Source of the DNA: Actinomycetota bacterium
GTDB lineage: Bacteria; Actinomycetota; Acidimicrobiia; Acidimicrobiales; Ilumatobacteraceae
Assembly: GCA_009704425.1 (NCBI GenBank)
Contig: WLEG01000052.1
Location: 1-10,017 of the forward strand
Direction: 5' to 3'
Length of the DNA: 10,017 nucleotides
Part shown: one piece after another, positions 1 through 7,516 of the stretch
Numbering within the stretch: position 1 is the first letter of the stretch
Layout of the letters: the number at the start of each line of letters is the position of its first letter
Notes under the pieces: model-generated
Database searches by the model: none
What the model saw: only the letters and a program-made list of their open reading frames with translations
Told to the model about the DNA's origin: nothing
Position numbers and translations under genes: made by a program

Positions 1-690
1 CCAGTTGATGACGGTGGGTCCGGGGTTCTTCGGCTTGCGCGCGGCCAACCATTCGAGCGCGCGTTCGATCACGGGTAGGCGAAGATCACCGCGGGCCCAG
101 TCGTAGTACGCGCGTTGCTCGGTGAGAAGTCGATCGATGGCGTCGCCTTCGCGCGCGGGTAGGAACGACAGATCGAAGCCGGCTCTAGCGGCGGCGTTCA
201 GATCGATGCCGTGAATGCGCGCCTGCAGGCGGGCGACCTCACGACCCAACTCTCGTTGCTGATCCACGCTGAACTCGTCCATGTAGCTTCCGCCGAACAC
301 GTACGGAGGCATGTCGGGCAGCGCGCGTCCGCCCACGCGGTCCATCACGATGAACGGCGAGCCCAGGATGCTCTCGTCGGTCTCGAGGAAGCGCACGTTG
401 GGCACGGGCACGTCGCTGTGCGCGCCGACCAGACGCATGGCGCCGGCCTGGGCCGCCAGGTCGTACACCGGGAACACCGGCCAGTCGTTCATGTCGGGGC
501 TCAGACGGGTGACGACCGGTTCGCTCTTGCCGTCGTGATGGATGGTGAACAGCAGGGTCTCGCTGCTCATGCCGGTGCCTTCGGGAATGCCCACGTCGGA
601 CACGGTGCAGGGATGACCGAAGCGGGCGCCGAACCACTGCTCGAGGGTGCGGGCCAACTGTTCGGGATTGCGCTTGGAGGGCAGGGGCAT
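1..690 (-). CDS. APH-fold phosphotransferase family protein (N-terminal part, cut by window edge)
   Basis: The first 230 residues are visible; the rest lies beyond position 1. The protein resembles the aminoglycoside phosphotransferase/ACAD10-type kinase-like family. An N-lobe glycine-containing loop is followed by a beta strand with VVTRL (59-63), where Arg62 sits at the position of the usual ATP-binding Lys. The hinge-like segment FIVMDRVGGRAL spans 113-124, and the helix with LGREVARLQARIHGID (148-163) matches the LarLHaiD pattern of the family. The visible end, TVINW, is where the catalytic-loop WGD-type motif should begin. It starts with ATG two bases after the SnoaL stop and has no clear Shine-Dalgarno, so it is probably translated by coupling to that gene. 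In actinobacteria such proteins are usually small-molecule or lipid-metabolism kinases rather than resistance enzymes. The substrate is unknown. Confidence 0.8.
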   Translation of the reverse strand, partial: MPLPSKRNPEQLARTLEQWFGARFGHPCTVSDVGIPEGTGMSSETLLFTIHHDGKSEPVVTRLSPDMNDWPVFPVYDLAAQAGAMRLVGAHSDVPVPNVRFLETDESILGSPFIVMDRVGGRALPDMPPYVFGGSYMDEFSVDQQRELGREVARLQARIHGIDLNAAARAGFDLSFLPAREGDAIDRLLTEQRAYYDWARGDLRLPVIERALEWLAARKPKNPGPTVINW

Positions 691-692
691 GA

Positions 693-1109
693 TCAGGCCG
701 GCTTCACGTAGGCGAGCTGTTCGAAACGGTTCTGGATGCGCCACCCCTCGGACGTGCGCACGACGGTGTCGTTGTACCAGCCGCTGGCCTGCATGTAGGT
801 GGGCTGGTCGCCGGGGATGCGCATGGTCATGGTGTAGATCGAACGCACCGTGGCCTTGTCGTCACCGACGAAGGTGATGGCCACGTTGCCACCCGAGGAC
901 AACGCCACGTCGAACATCGACATCATTCCGGAGAAGGTGTTCGCGGCCTCGGTGGGGCTGCCCACCGGTCCGCCGGCGGTGGAGTAGTCCACCTGCGCGT
1001 CGGCGGTGAAACATCCCACCCATGCGCTCCAATCGCGGTCGGCCAACGCCCATGAATAGCGGGCCAACAGGTCGGTGATCAATGCTCGGTCGAGTGCTTC
1101 GTTGCTCAT
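693..1109 (-). CDS. SnoaL-like / NTF2-fold nuclear transport factor 2 family protein
   Basis: A complete 138-residue protein, the normal length for a single SnoaL-like cone-shaped alpha+beta domain. Family signs are the N-terminal helix ITDLLARYSWALADRDW (11-27), the phrase WVGCFTADAQVDY (30-42), and the C-terminal strands GWYNDTVVRTSEGWRIQNR (110-128), which end the barrel. Members act as small dehydratases, isomerases, hydroxylases or non-catalytic ligand binders, and many sit in steroid or polyketide gene sets. No specific catalytic residues can be assigned with certainty. The ATG start is supported by AAGGGGGAA a few bases upstream. Its stop lies two bases before the phosphotransferase start, so the two form a two-gene unit divergent from the molybdopterin oxidoreductase. 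Confidence 0.85.
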   Translation of the reverse strand: MSNEALDRALITDLLARYSWALADRDWSAWVGCFTADAQVDYSTAGGPVGSPTEAANTFSGMMSMFDVALSSGGNVAITFVGDDKATVRSIYTMTMRIPGDQPTYMQASGWYNDTVVRTSEGWRIQNRFEQLAYVKPA

Positions 1110-1113
1110 CGTT

Positions 1114-1120
1114 TCCCCCT
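1114..1120 (-). promoter_or_regulatory. Ribosome binding site of the SnoaL-like gene
   Basis: On the minus strand AGGGGGA lies four bases before the ATG at 1109. It can pair with the 16S anti-Shine-Dalgarno if one G-U wobble is allowed, and it supports this start. The same GGGGGA core precedes the P450 and Rieske genes. Confidence 0.6.
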
Positions 1121-1136
1121 TGATGGTGACCTTCCG

Positions 1137-1142
1137 ATCATA
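1137..1142 (-). promoter_or_regulatory. Possible -10 box for the SnoaL-phosphotransferase pair
   Basis: The minus strand reads TATGAT, matching five of six bases of the sigma70-type -10 consensus, about 28 bases upstream of the ATG at 1109. No good -35 hexamer is visible at the expected 16-18 base distance. The 75-base gap (1110-1184) must also hold any promoter for the divergent oxidoreductase. The assignment rests on sequence likeness only. Confidence 0.25.
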
Positions 1143-1184
1143 AACGCCGCTCGCCCCCGGTGGTCCTGCTGGCAGAATGGATTC

Positions 1185-3263
1185 ATGCCGTCGAACCGAT
1201 CATCGGGCCCCCTCGTCGTGAAGGGCACGTGTCATCACGACTGTCCGGACTCGTGTGGTTGGGAGGTCACCGTCGAGGACGGTGTGGCGGTGAAGATGCG
1301 GGGCAACCCCGAGCATCCCTATTCACAGGGCGAACTGTGCCCCAAGGTGAACCGTTTTCTGGATCGCGTGTACAGCCCGTTGCGGGTGCTGACGCCTCTC
1401 ATCCGCACGGGCGCCAAGGGTTCGGGCGAGTTCCGCCGAGCCTCGTGGGACGAGGCGACGGCCCTCGTGGCCACCCGTCTCCACGAGATCATCGCCCGCG
1501 ACGGCGGCGAGGCCGTCATGCCGTGGGGTGACGCCGGTACCCAGGGTCTGTTGCAGATGAACTCGCTCGACCGCCGGTTCTTCGCCCGTCTCGGTGCGTC
1601 GCGTCAGGTCGACTCGTTGTGCGGTGCCACGGCCAAGATCGGCTCGGCGCTCACCTTGGGCTCGCCGTTGGGTTCGGACCCCATGGACGTGCGGTTCAGC
1701 AAGTTGATCCTGTTGTGGGGAACCAACACCCGATTGACCAATCGACACCTCTGGCCCTTCATCGACGAGGCTCGGGCCGCCGGCGCCAAGGTGGTGGTCA
1801 TCGATCCGGTGCGCACCGTCACCGCCGAGGCCGTCGATTGGTTCATCCAACCGCTGCCGGGAACCGACGTGGCGCTCATGCTGGCCATGATGCACGTGAT
1901 CATCCGCGACGGATTGACCGATCGCGACTACGTCGCCTCGCACACCGAGGGATTCGACGAACTGGCCGCGCACGTGCAGACGTGCTCACCCGAGTGGGCG
2001 TCGGACATCTGCGGCGTCGATGCGGCCACGATCGAACGGTTGGCGCGCGAGTACGCCACCACTCGACCGGCCATGATCCGCACCCTCATCGGCGCCGAGC
2101 ACCGCGAACAGGGCGCCATGTTCTTCCGCACCATCACGTGTTTGCCCGCGCTCATCGGTTCGTGGCGCGAACGTGGTGGCGGGTACAGCCGCAGCGTGGG
2201 CTCCTACGCGGACGCGAACATCGACGACTCCGGATTCGACGTGCCGTCGCTGGACGCGAATCCCGGTCGTCGTCCGCTGAGCATGAACACGATCGGTCGC
2301 AATCTCACCGATGCCACTCTCGCGCCACCGGTGCGCGCGTTGTTCGTGTACAACGGCAACCCCTTGGTGACGGCGCCGAACGCCGCGCTGACGCGCCGGG
2401 GCCTCGAACGTGAGGACCTGTTCACCGTGGTGTCCGAGCAGTTCGTCACCGACACGGCTCGTTACGCCGACGTCATCTTCCCGGCGTGCACCCAGATCGA
2501 GCAGCTCGACGTGGTGCCGGCGTGGGGCCATCTCTATCTCGGCTGGAACCACAAGGCCATCGAGCCGCTGGGGGAGAGCGTCCCCAACACCGAACTGTGG
2601 CGTCGACTGTCACGAGCCATGGGTTTCGAGGAACCCGAGTTGTACGAGTCCGACGAGTCCTTGCTCGCGGGTGCGTTGCACGATCTCGACGTGGACGCCT
2701 TGAAGCGCGACGGCTTCGTGCGATTGTCGTTGCCCGACGCCGTGTTGCCCTACGCCAACGGGAACTTCGCCACCGCGTCGGGTCGCACGCTGTTGGCCAG
2801 CCCCACCTTCGGCTCCATCGGGTTGCCGTCCGTTCCCACGTTCACGCCGGGTCGTGAGTCGTTGGCCGGCGACTCCGATCTGCTGAGCCGTTATCCGCTG
2901 GCCATGATGTCGTCCAAGATCCACCAGCGCTTCCTGAACGCGTCGTACTCGCACCTCGAACACCATGTCGGCGCCGAGGGAACCATCTATTGCGAACTGG
3001 ATCCGGCCGATGCGGCGGCGCGAGGCATTCGCGACGGCGACGCCGTGCGGGTGTTCAACGATCGGGCCTCGCTGTTGGCGACGGCCCGCGTCAGTGAGAG
3101 CGCGTCGCGTGTGCGACCCGGTCTGGTGATCGTGCCCTTCGGCTGGGTCGGTGAACGCACGGATGACGGCAACACCGTCAACATGCTCACCAGCGACACC
3201 GCCACCGATTGGGGCGGAGGCGTGGCGTTCTACGACACGTTGGTGGAAGTGGCTCCGGCCTGA
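1185..3263 (+). CDS. Molybdopterin (bis-MGD) oxidoreductase with N-terminal [4Fe-4S] domain
   Basis: A 692-residue member of the DMSO-reductase superfamily (COG0243-like). The N-terminal Mo/W [4Fe-4S] domain has Cys16, Cys20, Cys24 and Cys52 (CX3CX3CX27C). The core molybdopterin domain follows, with DSLCGAT around Cys146. By position Cys146 is the likely protein ligand to Mo/W, as in the Cys-ligated nitrate and polysulfide reductase groups. Cofactor-binding segments LWGTNTR (177-183) and VVVIDPVRT (203-211) are present. The molybdopterin-dinucleotide-binding beta-barrel occupies about 575-692 and ends NMLTSDTATDWGGG...LVEV. There is no Tat signal, so it should be cytoplasmic. No iron-sulfur, membrane-anchor or maturation subunit is adjacent, and electron partner and substrate are unknown. 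The ATG start gives a sensible N-terminus just ahead of the first Cys, but the Shine-Dalgarno is weak. The gene ends four bases before the convergent lipoprotein gene. Confidence 0.9.
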   Translation: MPSNRSSGPLVVKGTCHHDCPDSCGWEVTVEDGVAVKMRGNPEHPYSQGELCPKVNRFLDRVYSPLRVLTPLIRTGAKGSGEFRRASWDEATALVATRLHEIIARDGGEAVMPWGDAGTQGLLQMNSLDRRFFARLGASRQVDSLCGATAKIGSALTLGSPLGSDPMDVRFSKLILLWGTNTRLTNRHLWPFIDEARAAGAKVVVIDPVRTVTAEAVDWFIQPLPGTDVALMLAMMHVIIRDGLTDRDYVASHTEGFDELAAHVQTCSPEWASDICGVDAATIERLAREYATTRPAMIRTLIGAEHREQGAMFFRTITCLPALIGSWRERGGGYSRSVGSYADANIDDSGFDVPSLDANPGRRPLSMNTIGRNLTDATLAPPVRALFVYNGNPLVTAPNAALTRRGLEREDLFTVVSEQFVTDTARYADVIFPACTQIEQLDVVPAWGHLYLGWNHKAIEPLGESVPNTELWRRLSRAMGFEEPELYESDESLLAGALHDLDVDALKRDGFVRLSLPDAVLPYANGNFATASGRTLLASPTFGSIGLPSVPTFTPGRESLAGDSDLLSRYPLAMMSSKIHQRFLNASYSHLEHHVGAEGTIYCELDPADAAARGIRDGDAVRVFNDRASLLATARVSESASRVRPGLVIVPFGWVGERTDDGNTVNMLTSDTATDWGGGVAFYDTLVEVAPA

Positions 3264-3267
3264 GTGA

Positions 3268-4728
3268 TCAGCTGGGGCGCTTGCCGGCGGTCTTGTCGCC
3301 GTAGTCGCCCACCAACTCCACCAGGGTGCTCTCGTCGCAGGCCCAACCGTCGTCGGTGATCTCGGCGGTGTCCACGATGGCACGATCGGCGTCGGTGGGC
3401 TCCACCGGCGGGTACAGGCGGGCGAACGCCCCGTCCTTCACCGTGATCATCTGGTAACACGGCGACGGGATGCCCAGTCCGGCTTGTGACGGAGCGTGCA
3501 GTCCGCCACCCGTCCACGTGGTGTAACTCGTGGCGGCCTCCATCACGCAGGCGCGCGACAGGACTCCTTCGGCCTCGATGCAATCGCGAGCCACGGAGGC
3601 GAACAACAACGCCGCCGAGGCACCCTGCATGCCGAGGCCCGAGATCTTGCCGTCGGTGGTGTGGGTGTTCACCATGTCGACGTAGTCGCGAACGGCCTTC
3701 ACACGGTCGGCCTCCTCCAGCAAGGCGTACGCGGTGCGAACCACGACACCCTCCACGCTGGAACCACCGCGCTCGAGCAACACCTCGGCGTAGAAGCCGG
3801 CGTCGGCCATGATCAGGTCGGGTCGGTAGCCGATCTCGTCCATCGCCTTGGCGAGCAGGGGCAGAACCTCGGGGACACCCACGAAGGCCAGCGCGCGCAC
3901 GCCCGAGGACTTCAGCTTCTGGGCGATGGGCACCCACGAGGTCTCGCCCAGCGAGTTGTAGGTGATGCGCTCGACCGTGGTGACGCCGCCGACGATCTCG
4001 GCGGCCTCGATGTACTGCTGTTCCACGATCTGGGCCGTGAGGATGTCGGAATAGACGGTGGCGAAGGCGGTCATTGATTCGGGGTACACCGAGGTGGCCC
4101 ACTTGAACCAGCCCGCGTCTTTGCGGTCCGAGGGGTTGGGCATGGCCGACACGAGGTTGTCCGACGAGGACTTGGCCGCGCTCACGGTGAAGCCGGCGAA
4201 GTCGATCATGTCGCACTCGTGGAAGCGGGGGAACTCCTGATCGTCGAAGGCCCAGCCGCCGCCCACCATGGCGAAGGCGTTGGTGCAGACGTTTTCCATC
4301 TGGGCCGGCACCTCGAACAACTTGGCGTCGGCGTCGATCACCTCGAGGGGGAGACCGGAGATGCCACCCTGCGCGTTGCACCACCCGGCGAAGGCCACGG
4401 TGGCGTCGTACAACTCGGCGTTCAGACCCGGCACGGCCACGTTGCCCTTGTCGGAGGCGGCGGCGATGCGGATGACGTCGGTGGCGCCGCCACCTTCGCC
4501 CTCGGCGACGGACGGGGTGACGCCCTCGGGGGCCGGACCACAGGGCGACGGGACGTCGCCGAACGTGATGGCCTCGACGGTCGGGGCCTCGGTGGACGGC
4601 GCGGCCGAATCCGTGGGCGCCGAGTCGGTGGGGGCGGCCGAGGTGGTGGTCGCGTCGTCGCCGCGGTTGGAACACGCGGCCAGGGCGATCAGGGTGGAAG
4701 CGAGCAGGACGTTACGGAGTTTCGACAC
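3268..4728 (-). CDS. ABC transporter substrate-binding lipoprotein (Leu/Ile/Val-binding type, Peripla_BP_6-like)
   Basis: A 486-residue extracytoplasmic solute receptor. The GTG start at 4728 is chosen because it begins a classic lipoprotein signal: basic SKLRN, a hydrophobic stretch, then lipobox LAAC with Cys19 as the lipidated residue. A Thr/Ser/Ala/Pro/Asp-rich tether follows (about 24-50). The type I periplasmic-binding fold begins near DVIRIAAASDKG (84-95). Typical two-lobe features follow: YDATVAFAGWCNAQGGISG near 107-125, FAMVGGGWAFDD near 152-163 and IMADAGFYAEVLL near 306-318. Nine cysteines in the chain suggest disulfides outside the cell. The family binds amino acids, amides, aromatic acids and other small ligands and feeds an ABC importer. 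No permease or ATPase is in this window. The upstream TTG at 4839 is rejected because it would put 37 residues ahead of the signal. No strong Shine-Dalgarno is visible. Confidence 0.88.
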   Translation of the reverse strand: MSKLRNVLLASTLIALAACSNRGDDATTTSAAPTDSAPTDSAAPSTEAPTVEAITFGDVPSPCGPAPEGVTPSVAEGEGGGATDVIRIAAASDKGNVAVPGLNAELYDATVAFAGWCNAQGGISGLPLEVIDADAKLFEVPAQMENVCTNAFAMVGGGWAFDDQEFPRFHECDMIDFAGFTVSAAKSSSDNLVSAMPNPSDRKDAGWFKWATSVYPESMTAFATVYSDILTAQIVEQQYIEAAEIVGGVTTVERITYNSLGETSWVPIAQKLKSSGVRALAFVGVPEVLPLLAKAMDEIGYRPDLIMADAGFYAEVLLERGGSSVEGVVVRTAYALLEEADRVKAVRDYVDMVNTHTTDGKISGLGMQGASAALLFASVARDCIEAEGVLSRACVMEAATSYTTWTGGGLHAPSQAGLGIPSPCYQMITVKDGAFARLYPPVEPTDADRAIVDTAEITDDGWACDESTLVELVGDYGDKTAGKRPS

Positions 4729-4838
4729 GGCGACAGTCTGCCGAATCGCCGCGCCACTTGCTCGCTTGGTGGCGATGGGTGGTCGCGTCGACCGGCAATT
4801 ACAGTCGGGGGATCGGCGAGCCAGAACGGGGGACGGCA
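4729..4838. promoter_or_regulatory. Divergent control region between the lipoprotein and P450 genes
   Basis: This 110-base gap must hold promoters for both divergent genes. It contains the short dyad GGTCG-CGT-CGACC (4781-4793), which could be an operator half-site pair but is small enough to be chance in GC-rich DNA. The only AT-leaning patch is AATTACAG (4797-4804). On the minus strand this patch reads TGTAAT, a 5/6 match to a -10 box about 70 bases before the lipoprotein start. No convincing -35 is seen for either gene. Confidence 0.4.
4828..4833 (+). promoter_or_regulatory. Ribosome binding site of the P450 gene
   Basis: GGGGGA lies five bases before the ATG at 4839. It decides this start over an upstream in-frame ATG at 4758, which lies inside the control region and would add 27 residues without P450 character. 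Confidence 0.6.
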
Positions 4839-6005
4839 ATGCAGGTGGACATTCTCGATCGCGACATGTACCAAGGGGATCCCTATCCGACCTTGGCGTG
4901 GATCCGGAAGAACCAGCCCGTGTACCGCGACGTCAACGGCATCTGGGCGCTCACCAAGATCGACGACATCCGCTGGGCCGAGCGCCAGCCCACGTTGTTC
5001 TCCAGCGGTGCCATCGGTTCGCGTCCGAACGGCCAGGCCCAACCTTCGATGATCGACAGCGACGACCCCTCGCACGCCGATCAGCGACGGGGCGTGGCCC
5101 GCGGATTCGGCCCGCGCCAGATGTCGGCCTACGAGACCCATGTGCGCGAGGTCGCGCGTTCGCTCGTGGACGCCGTCATCGACAAGGGCTCGTGCGACAT
5201 CGTGGCCGACATCGCCAAGCCGCTGCCCATGACGCTCATCGGAGAAATGCTGGGCGCCGATCCGTCGGAGTACGACTGGCTGCAACACCTGTCCGACGTG
5301 ATGATCACCGGCGCCGACAACCCCAAGTACGTCACCGACGACGTGGTGAACGCCGCCGTCGAGTTCTACACGTACACCACCAAAGCCATGGAGGAGCGCC
5401 GTGGCAATCCCGGCGACGATCTCATCAGCAAGTTCATGACTCCGCTCGACGACGGCACCGTGATGGACGACGCTCACGTCATCGGCAACGCCTTGCTGTT
5501 GTTGGTGGGCGGAAACGAGACCACGCGCAACGTGATCGCCGGCGGTTTGGAGGCGATGATCCGTCGCCCCGACCAGATGGCTATCGCCCGTCGCTCACCC
5601 GAGGATCTGGAGCACGCCATCGAGGAGAGCGTGCGCTGGGTGACGCCCATCATCAACATGGTCCGGGTCACCACCCAGGACGTGGAGGTGCGCGGTGTCA
5701 CCATTCCCGCCGGTTCGCAGGTGTTGATGCACTACACGGCGGCGAATCGCGACGAGGATTTCTTCGAGCGCGCCGACGAGTTCGACGTGACGCGCGGCCC
5801 GAACCCGCACATCTCGTTCGGGTGGGGACCCCACCTGTGTCTGGGCGCCAGCCTGGCGCGTTTGGAACTGCGGATCATCTACACCGAGATCTTCGAACGC
5901 ATGGACAACCTGGCGTTCGCCGACCCCGGCTTCGTTCCCGAGTACGGACACGCGTCGTTCGTGCGGGGCATGAAGAGCCTGCCCGTCACGTTCGACAAGC
6001 GTTAA
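4839..6005 (+). CDS. Cytochrome P450, soluble bacterial class I (CYP124/125/142-like features)
   Basis: A 388-residue heme monooxygenase with all diagnostic motifs: the C-helix motif DDPSHADQRRGV (75-86), the I-helix oxygen-activation motif GGNETTRN (224-231), ExxR at Glu263-Arg266, and the heme loop FGWGPHLCLG with Cys334 as axial thiolate. HYTAANRDEDFF (298-309) is also typical. No membrane anchor is present, so the enzyme is cytosolic and needs a ferredoxin and reductase, neither of which is in this window. The GNETTRN I-helix and ANRDE segments are common in actinobacterial P450s that hydroxylate steroid side chains, methyl-branched lipids or terpenoids, which makes such a substrate plausible but unproven. 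The length is slightly short for the class but complete. Its TAA stop overlaps the stop of the convergent CoA-ligase gene in TTAA. Confidence 0.95.
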   Translation: MQVDILDRDMYQGDPYPTLAWIRKNQPVYRDVNGIWALTKIDDIRWAERQPTLFSSGAIGSRPNGQAQPSMIDSDDPSHADQRRGVARGFGPRQMSAYETHVREVARSLVDAVIDKGSCDIVADIAKPLPMTLIGEMLGADPSEYDWLQHLSDVMITGADNPKYVTDDVVNAAVEFYTYTTKAMEERRGNPGDDLISKFMTPLDDGTVMDDAHVIGNALLLLVGGNETTRNVIAGGLEAMIRRPDQMAIARRSPEDLEHAIEESVRWVTPIINMVRVTTQDVEVRGVTIPAGSQVLMHYTAANRDEDFFERADEFDVTRGPNPHISFGWGPHLCLGASLARLELRIIYTEIFERMDNLAFADPGFVPEYGHASFVRGMKSLPVTFDKR

Positions 6006-7444
6006 CTGCGCTCGTCGCGCAGGGCTGAACGTCGCACCTTGCCCGCATCGTCGCGCACCGGCTCGCTCGTGAACTCGAACGACCGCGGCACCTTGTAGCG
6101 CACCAGTCGCTCGCCCAGGAACGTGCGCAGTTCGTCCTCGTCGACCGGCTTGGACACCTGCACCACGGCGTGGATGCGATTGCCCAGATCCTCGTCGGGC
6201 AGACCGATCACGGCCGACGACACCACGTCGGGATGTTCGCTCAGCGCGATCTCCACCTCGGCGGGGTAGATGTTGGCCCCACCGGACAGGATCATGTCAC
6301 CACGGCGATCGGTCAGGTACACGTAGCCCTCGGCGTCGATCTTGCCCATGTCACCGAGGCTCTCCCAGCCGTCGGGCGAGCGCCGCGCCTCGGCACCGAG
6401 GTACTTGTACGTCGTGCGCGTGTTGCGCATGAAGATCTCACCCACGGCGTCGGGCGGCAGTTCCTCGAATGTGTCGGGGTCGAGCACCTTCATCTCGCCG
6501 GTGACGCACCGACCCACCGATCCACGATGGGCCAACCACTCGTCGCCACGGATGATGGTGACGGCTTGGGCCTCGGTGCCGGCGTACAACTCGAAGATCT
6601 TCTCGCCGCCCAACCAGTTGCACCACTCCTCCTTCAACCACGGCGGGCACGGCGCGGCCATGTGCCACACGGTGGTCAGCGACGACAGGTCGTAGCGATT
6701 CTTCACGTCCTCGGGCAGACGCGAGATGCGCGACATCATGGTGGGCACGAACAGGATCCAGTCGGCGCGGTGCTTGTCGACGGCGGCCAACGTGGCCTCG
6801 GCGTCGAACTGCGGCAACAACACCAGGTGGTTGCCGTGGAACAGCGAGCCCGCGCCGAACGAGAACGGCGCGTTGTGATACAGCGGTCCGGGAACGCACA
6901 CCACACCGTCCACCTTCTGGCCCATGCCGGGAGCACCCACCTGCACGATGCCGGGATCACCGGCCACGATCAACTTGGGTCGACCGGTGGAGCCACCGGA
7001 TGTGGGTGCCTTCATCGCCGGTGCCGTCACGTCGGGCAGCGGCGAGTCGTCGTACGCGGAGGCGTCGAAGTTGGCGGCCACGGTGTTGCGACCGGGATGT
7101 GCCGACTGTTCCACGCCCACCACCAACGCCGAGTCGGCCAACTCCACGATGGCCTGACGCTCGCGGTCGGGTAGTCGATAGCTGACCGGTTGCGGCGTGG
7201 CGCCCAACTTCCACGCGGCGATACAGGCCTCGTAGAACTCCACCGAGTTCGGGAGGGCCACGGTGACGAAGCGTCCGTGCGACACGCCGCGTTCGGCGTA
7301 GGCGCGCGCCAGACGATTGGTGCGCGACTCCAACTCGGCGCGCGTAACGGTGACGTCGCCGCACGTGATGGCCGGGCGATTCGGATCGGCGGCGGCCTTG
7401 TCGGCCAGGGCCTTCATGATGGAGACGATGTTGGGTGTGTTCAT
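6002..7444 (-). CDS. AMP-forming acid-CoA ligase (ANL superfamily; bile-acid/fatty-acid-CoA ligase-like)
   Basis: A 480-residue adenylate-forming ligase. It would activate a carboxylic acid through an acyl-AMP and then load CoA. The P-loop TSGGSTGRPK lies at 148-157, and ELYAGTEA (285-292) is the A5 motif. GDMGKIDAEGYVYLTDR (364-380) gives the A7/A8 region with ribose-binding Asp and hinge Arg. GGANIYPAEVE (388-398) is the usual C-domain start, and Lys469 in DDAGKVRRSAL is the catalytic lysine. The length is a little short of the usual 500-550. The profile resembles actinobacterial ligases of steroid, bile-acid or branched-acid catabolism, but the substrate is unproven. The ATG at 7444 has only a weak GAGAAAG as ribosome site. 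The gene lies 81 bases downstream of the Rieske gene behind an inverted-repeat structure, so it may be read from its own promoter as well as by read-through. Confidence 0.92.
   Translation of the reverse strand: MNTPNIVSIMKALADKAAADPNRPAITCGDVTVTRAELESRTNRLARAYAERGVSHGRFVTVALPNSVEFYEACIAAWKLGATPQPVSYRLPDRERQAIVELADSALVVGVEQSAHPGRNTVAANFDASAYDDSPLPDVTAPAMKAPTSGGSTGRPKLIVAGDPGIVQVGAPGMGQKVDGVVCVPGPLYHNAPFSFGAGSLFHGNHLVLLPQFDAEATLAAVDKHRADWILFVPTMMSRISRLPEDVKNRYDLSSLTTVWHMAAPCPPWLKEEWCNWLGGEKIFELYAGTEAQAVTIIRGDEWLAHRGSVGRCVTGEMKVLDPDTFEELPPDAVGEIFMRNTRTTYKYLGAEARRSPDGWESLGDMGKIDAEGYVYLTDRRGDMILSGGANIYPAEVEIALSEHPDVVSSAVIGLPDEDLGNRIHAVVQVSKPVDEDELRTFLGERLVRYKVPRSFEFTSEPVRDDAGKVRRSALRDERS
6006..6022. 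other. Perfect 6-bp stem-loop directly after the P450 stop codon
   Basis: CTGCGC-TCGTC-GCGCAG forms a perfect six-base stem with a five-base loop. It starts at the first base after the P450 TAA and lies inside the last codons of the CoA-ligase gene. No T-run follows on either strand, so it is not a standard intrinsic terminator. It could protect or help end the P450 transcript. It also encodes ligase residues, so it may be incidental. Confidence 0.35.
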
Positions 7445-7467
7445 CGATTTCGTGCTTTCTCGTCGTG

Positions 7468-7516
7468 ATTCCGGGATGGTTTCGCGCGCTATACCGTCAC
7501 GAAACCCGCCCGGAAT
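7468..7516. repeat. 16-base imperfect inverted repeat upstream of the CoA-ligase gene
   Basis: The arms ATTCCGGGATGGTTTC (7468-7483) and GAAACCCGCCCGGAAT (7501-7516) pair at 14 of 16 positions, with a central two-base mismatch and a 17-base spacer. The proximal arm ends 23 bases before the ligase start. On the minus strand the spacer holds TATAGC (7493-7488), a weak -10-like hexamer. The repeat could be a dimeric regulator's operator or an RNA hairpin. Its distal arm is also part of the terminator-like hairpin at 7501-7527, so the two folds exclude each other. Confidence 0.6.

Noticed and set aside
1..690. Calling the phosphotransferase an antibiotic resistance gene
   Set aside because: The sequence fits the broad ACAD10-like housekeeping group, no aminoglycoside-specific features are visible, and the context is lipid metabolism.
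1323..1973. Antisense open frames inside the molybdoenzyme gene (also 1986-2552 and 2610-3383)
   Set aside because: They lie opposite conserved cofactor-binding segments and have Arg/His/Gly-biased composition with no motifs; they follow from the third-position GC bias of the sense gene.
3230..4675. A 481-codon open frame on the minus strand overlapping the lipoprotein gene
   Set aside because: It is a frame-shifted shadow rich in Arg, Gly and His. The overlapping frame has a signal peptide, lipobox and binding-protein features.
4781..4793. GGTCG-CGT-CGACC as a defined operator
   Set aside because: A five-base dyad around GTCGAC is common by chance in GC-rich DNA. It is mentioned within the control region but not called on its own.
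3268..4839. A longer lipoprotein reading starting from TTG at 4839
   Set aside because: It would put 37 polar residues before the signal peptide and reach the P450 start. The GTG at 4728 directly begins a lipoprotein signal.
4268..6028. A 586-codon open frame on the plus strand crossing the lipoprotein and P450 genes
   Set aside because: The translation is Arg/His-rich and low in hydrophobic residues with no family signs, the pattern of a shadow frame in GC-rich DNA. It overlaps two well-supported genes.
6170..7174. A 334-codon open frame antisense to the CoA ligase
   Set aside because: Its His/Gly/Val-rich composition is a mirror of the ligase codons. The ligase carries all ANL motifs.
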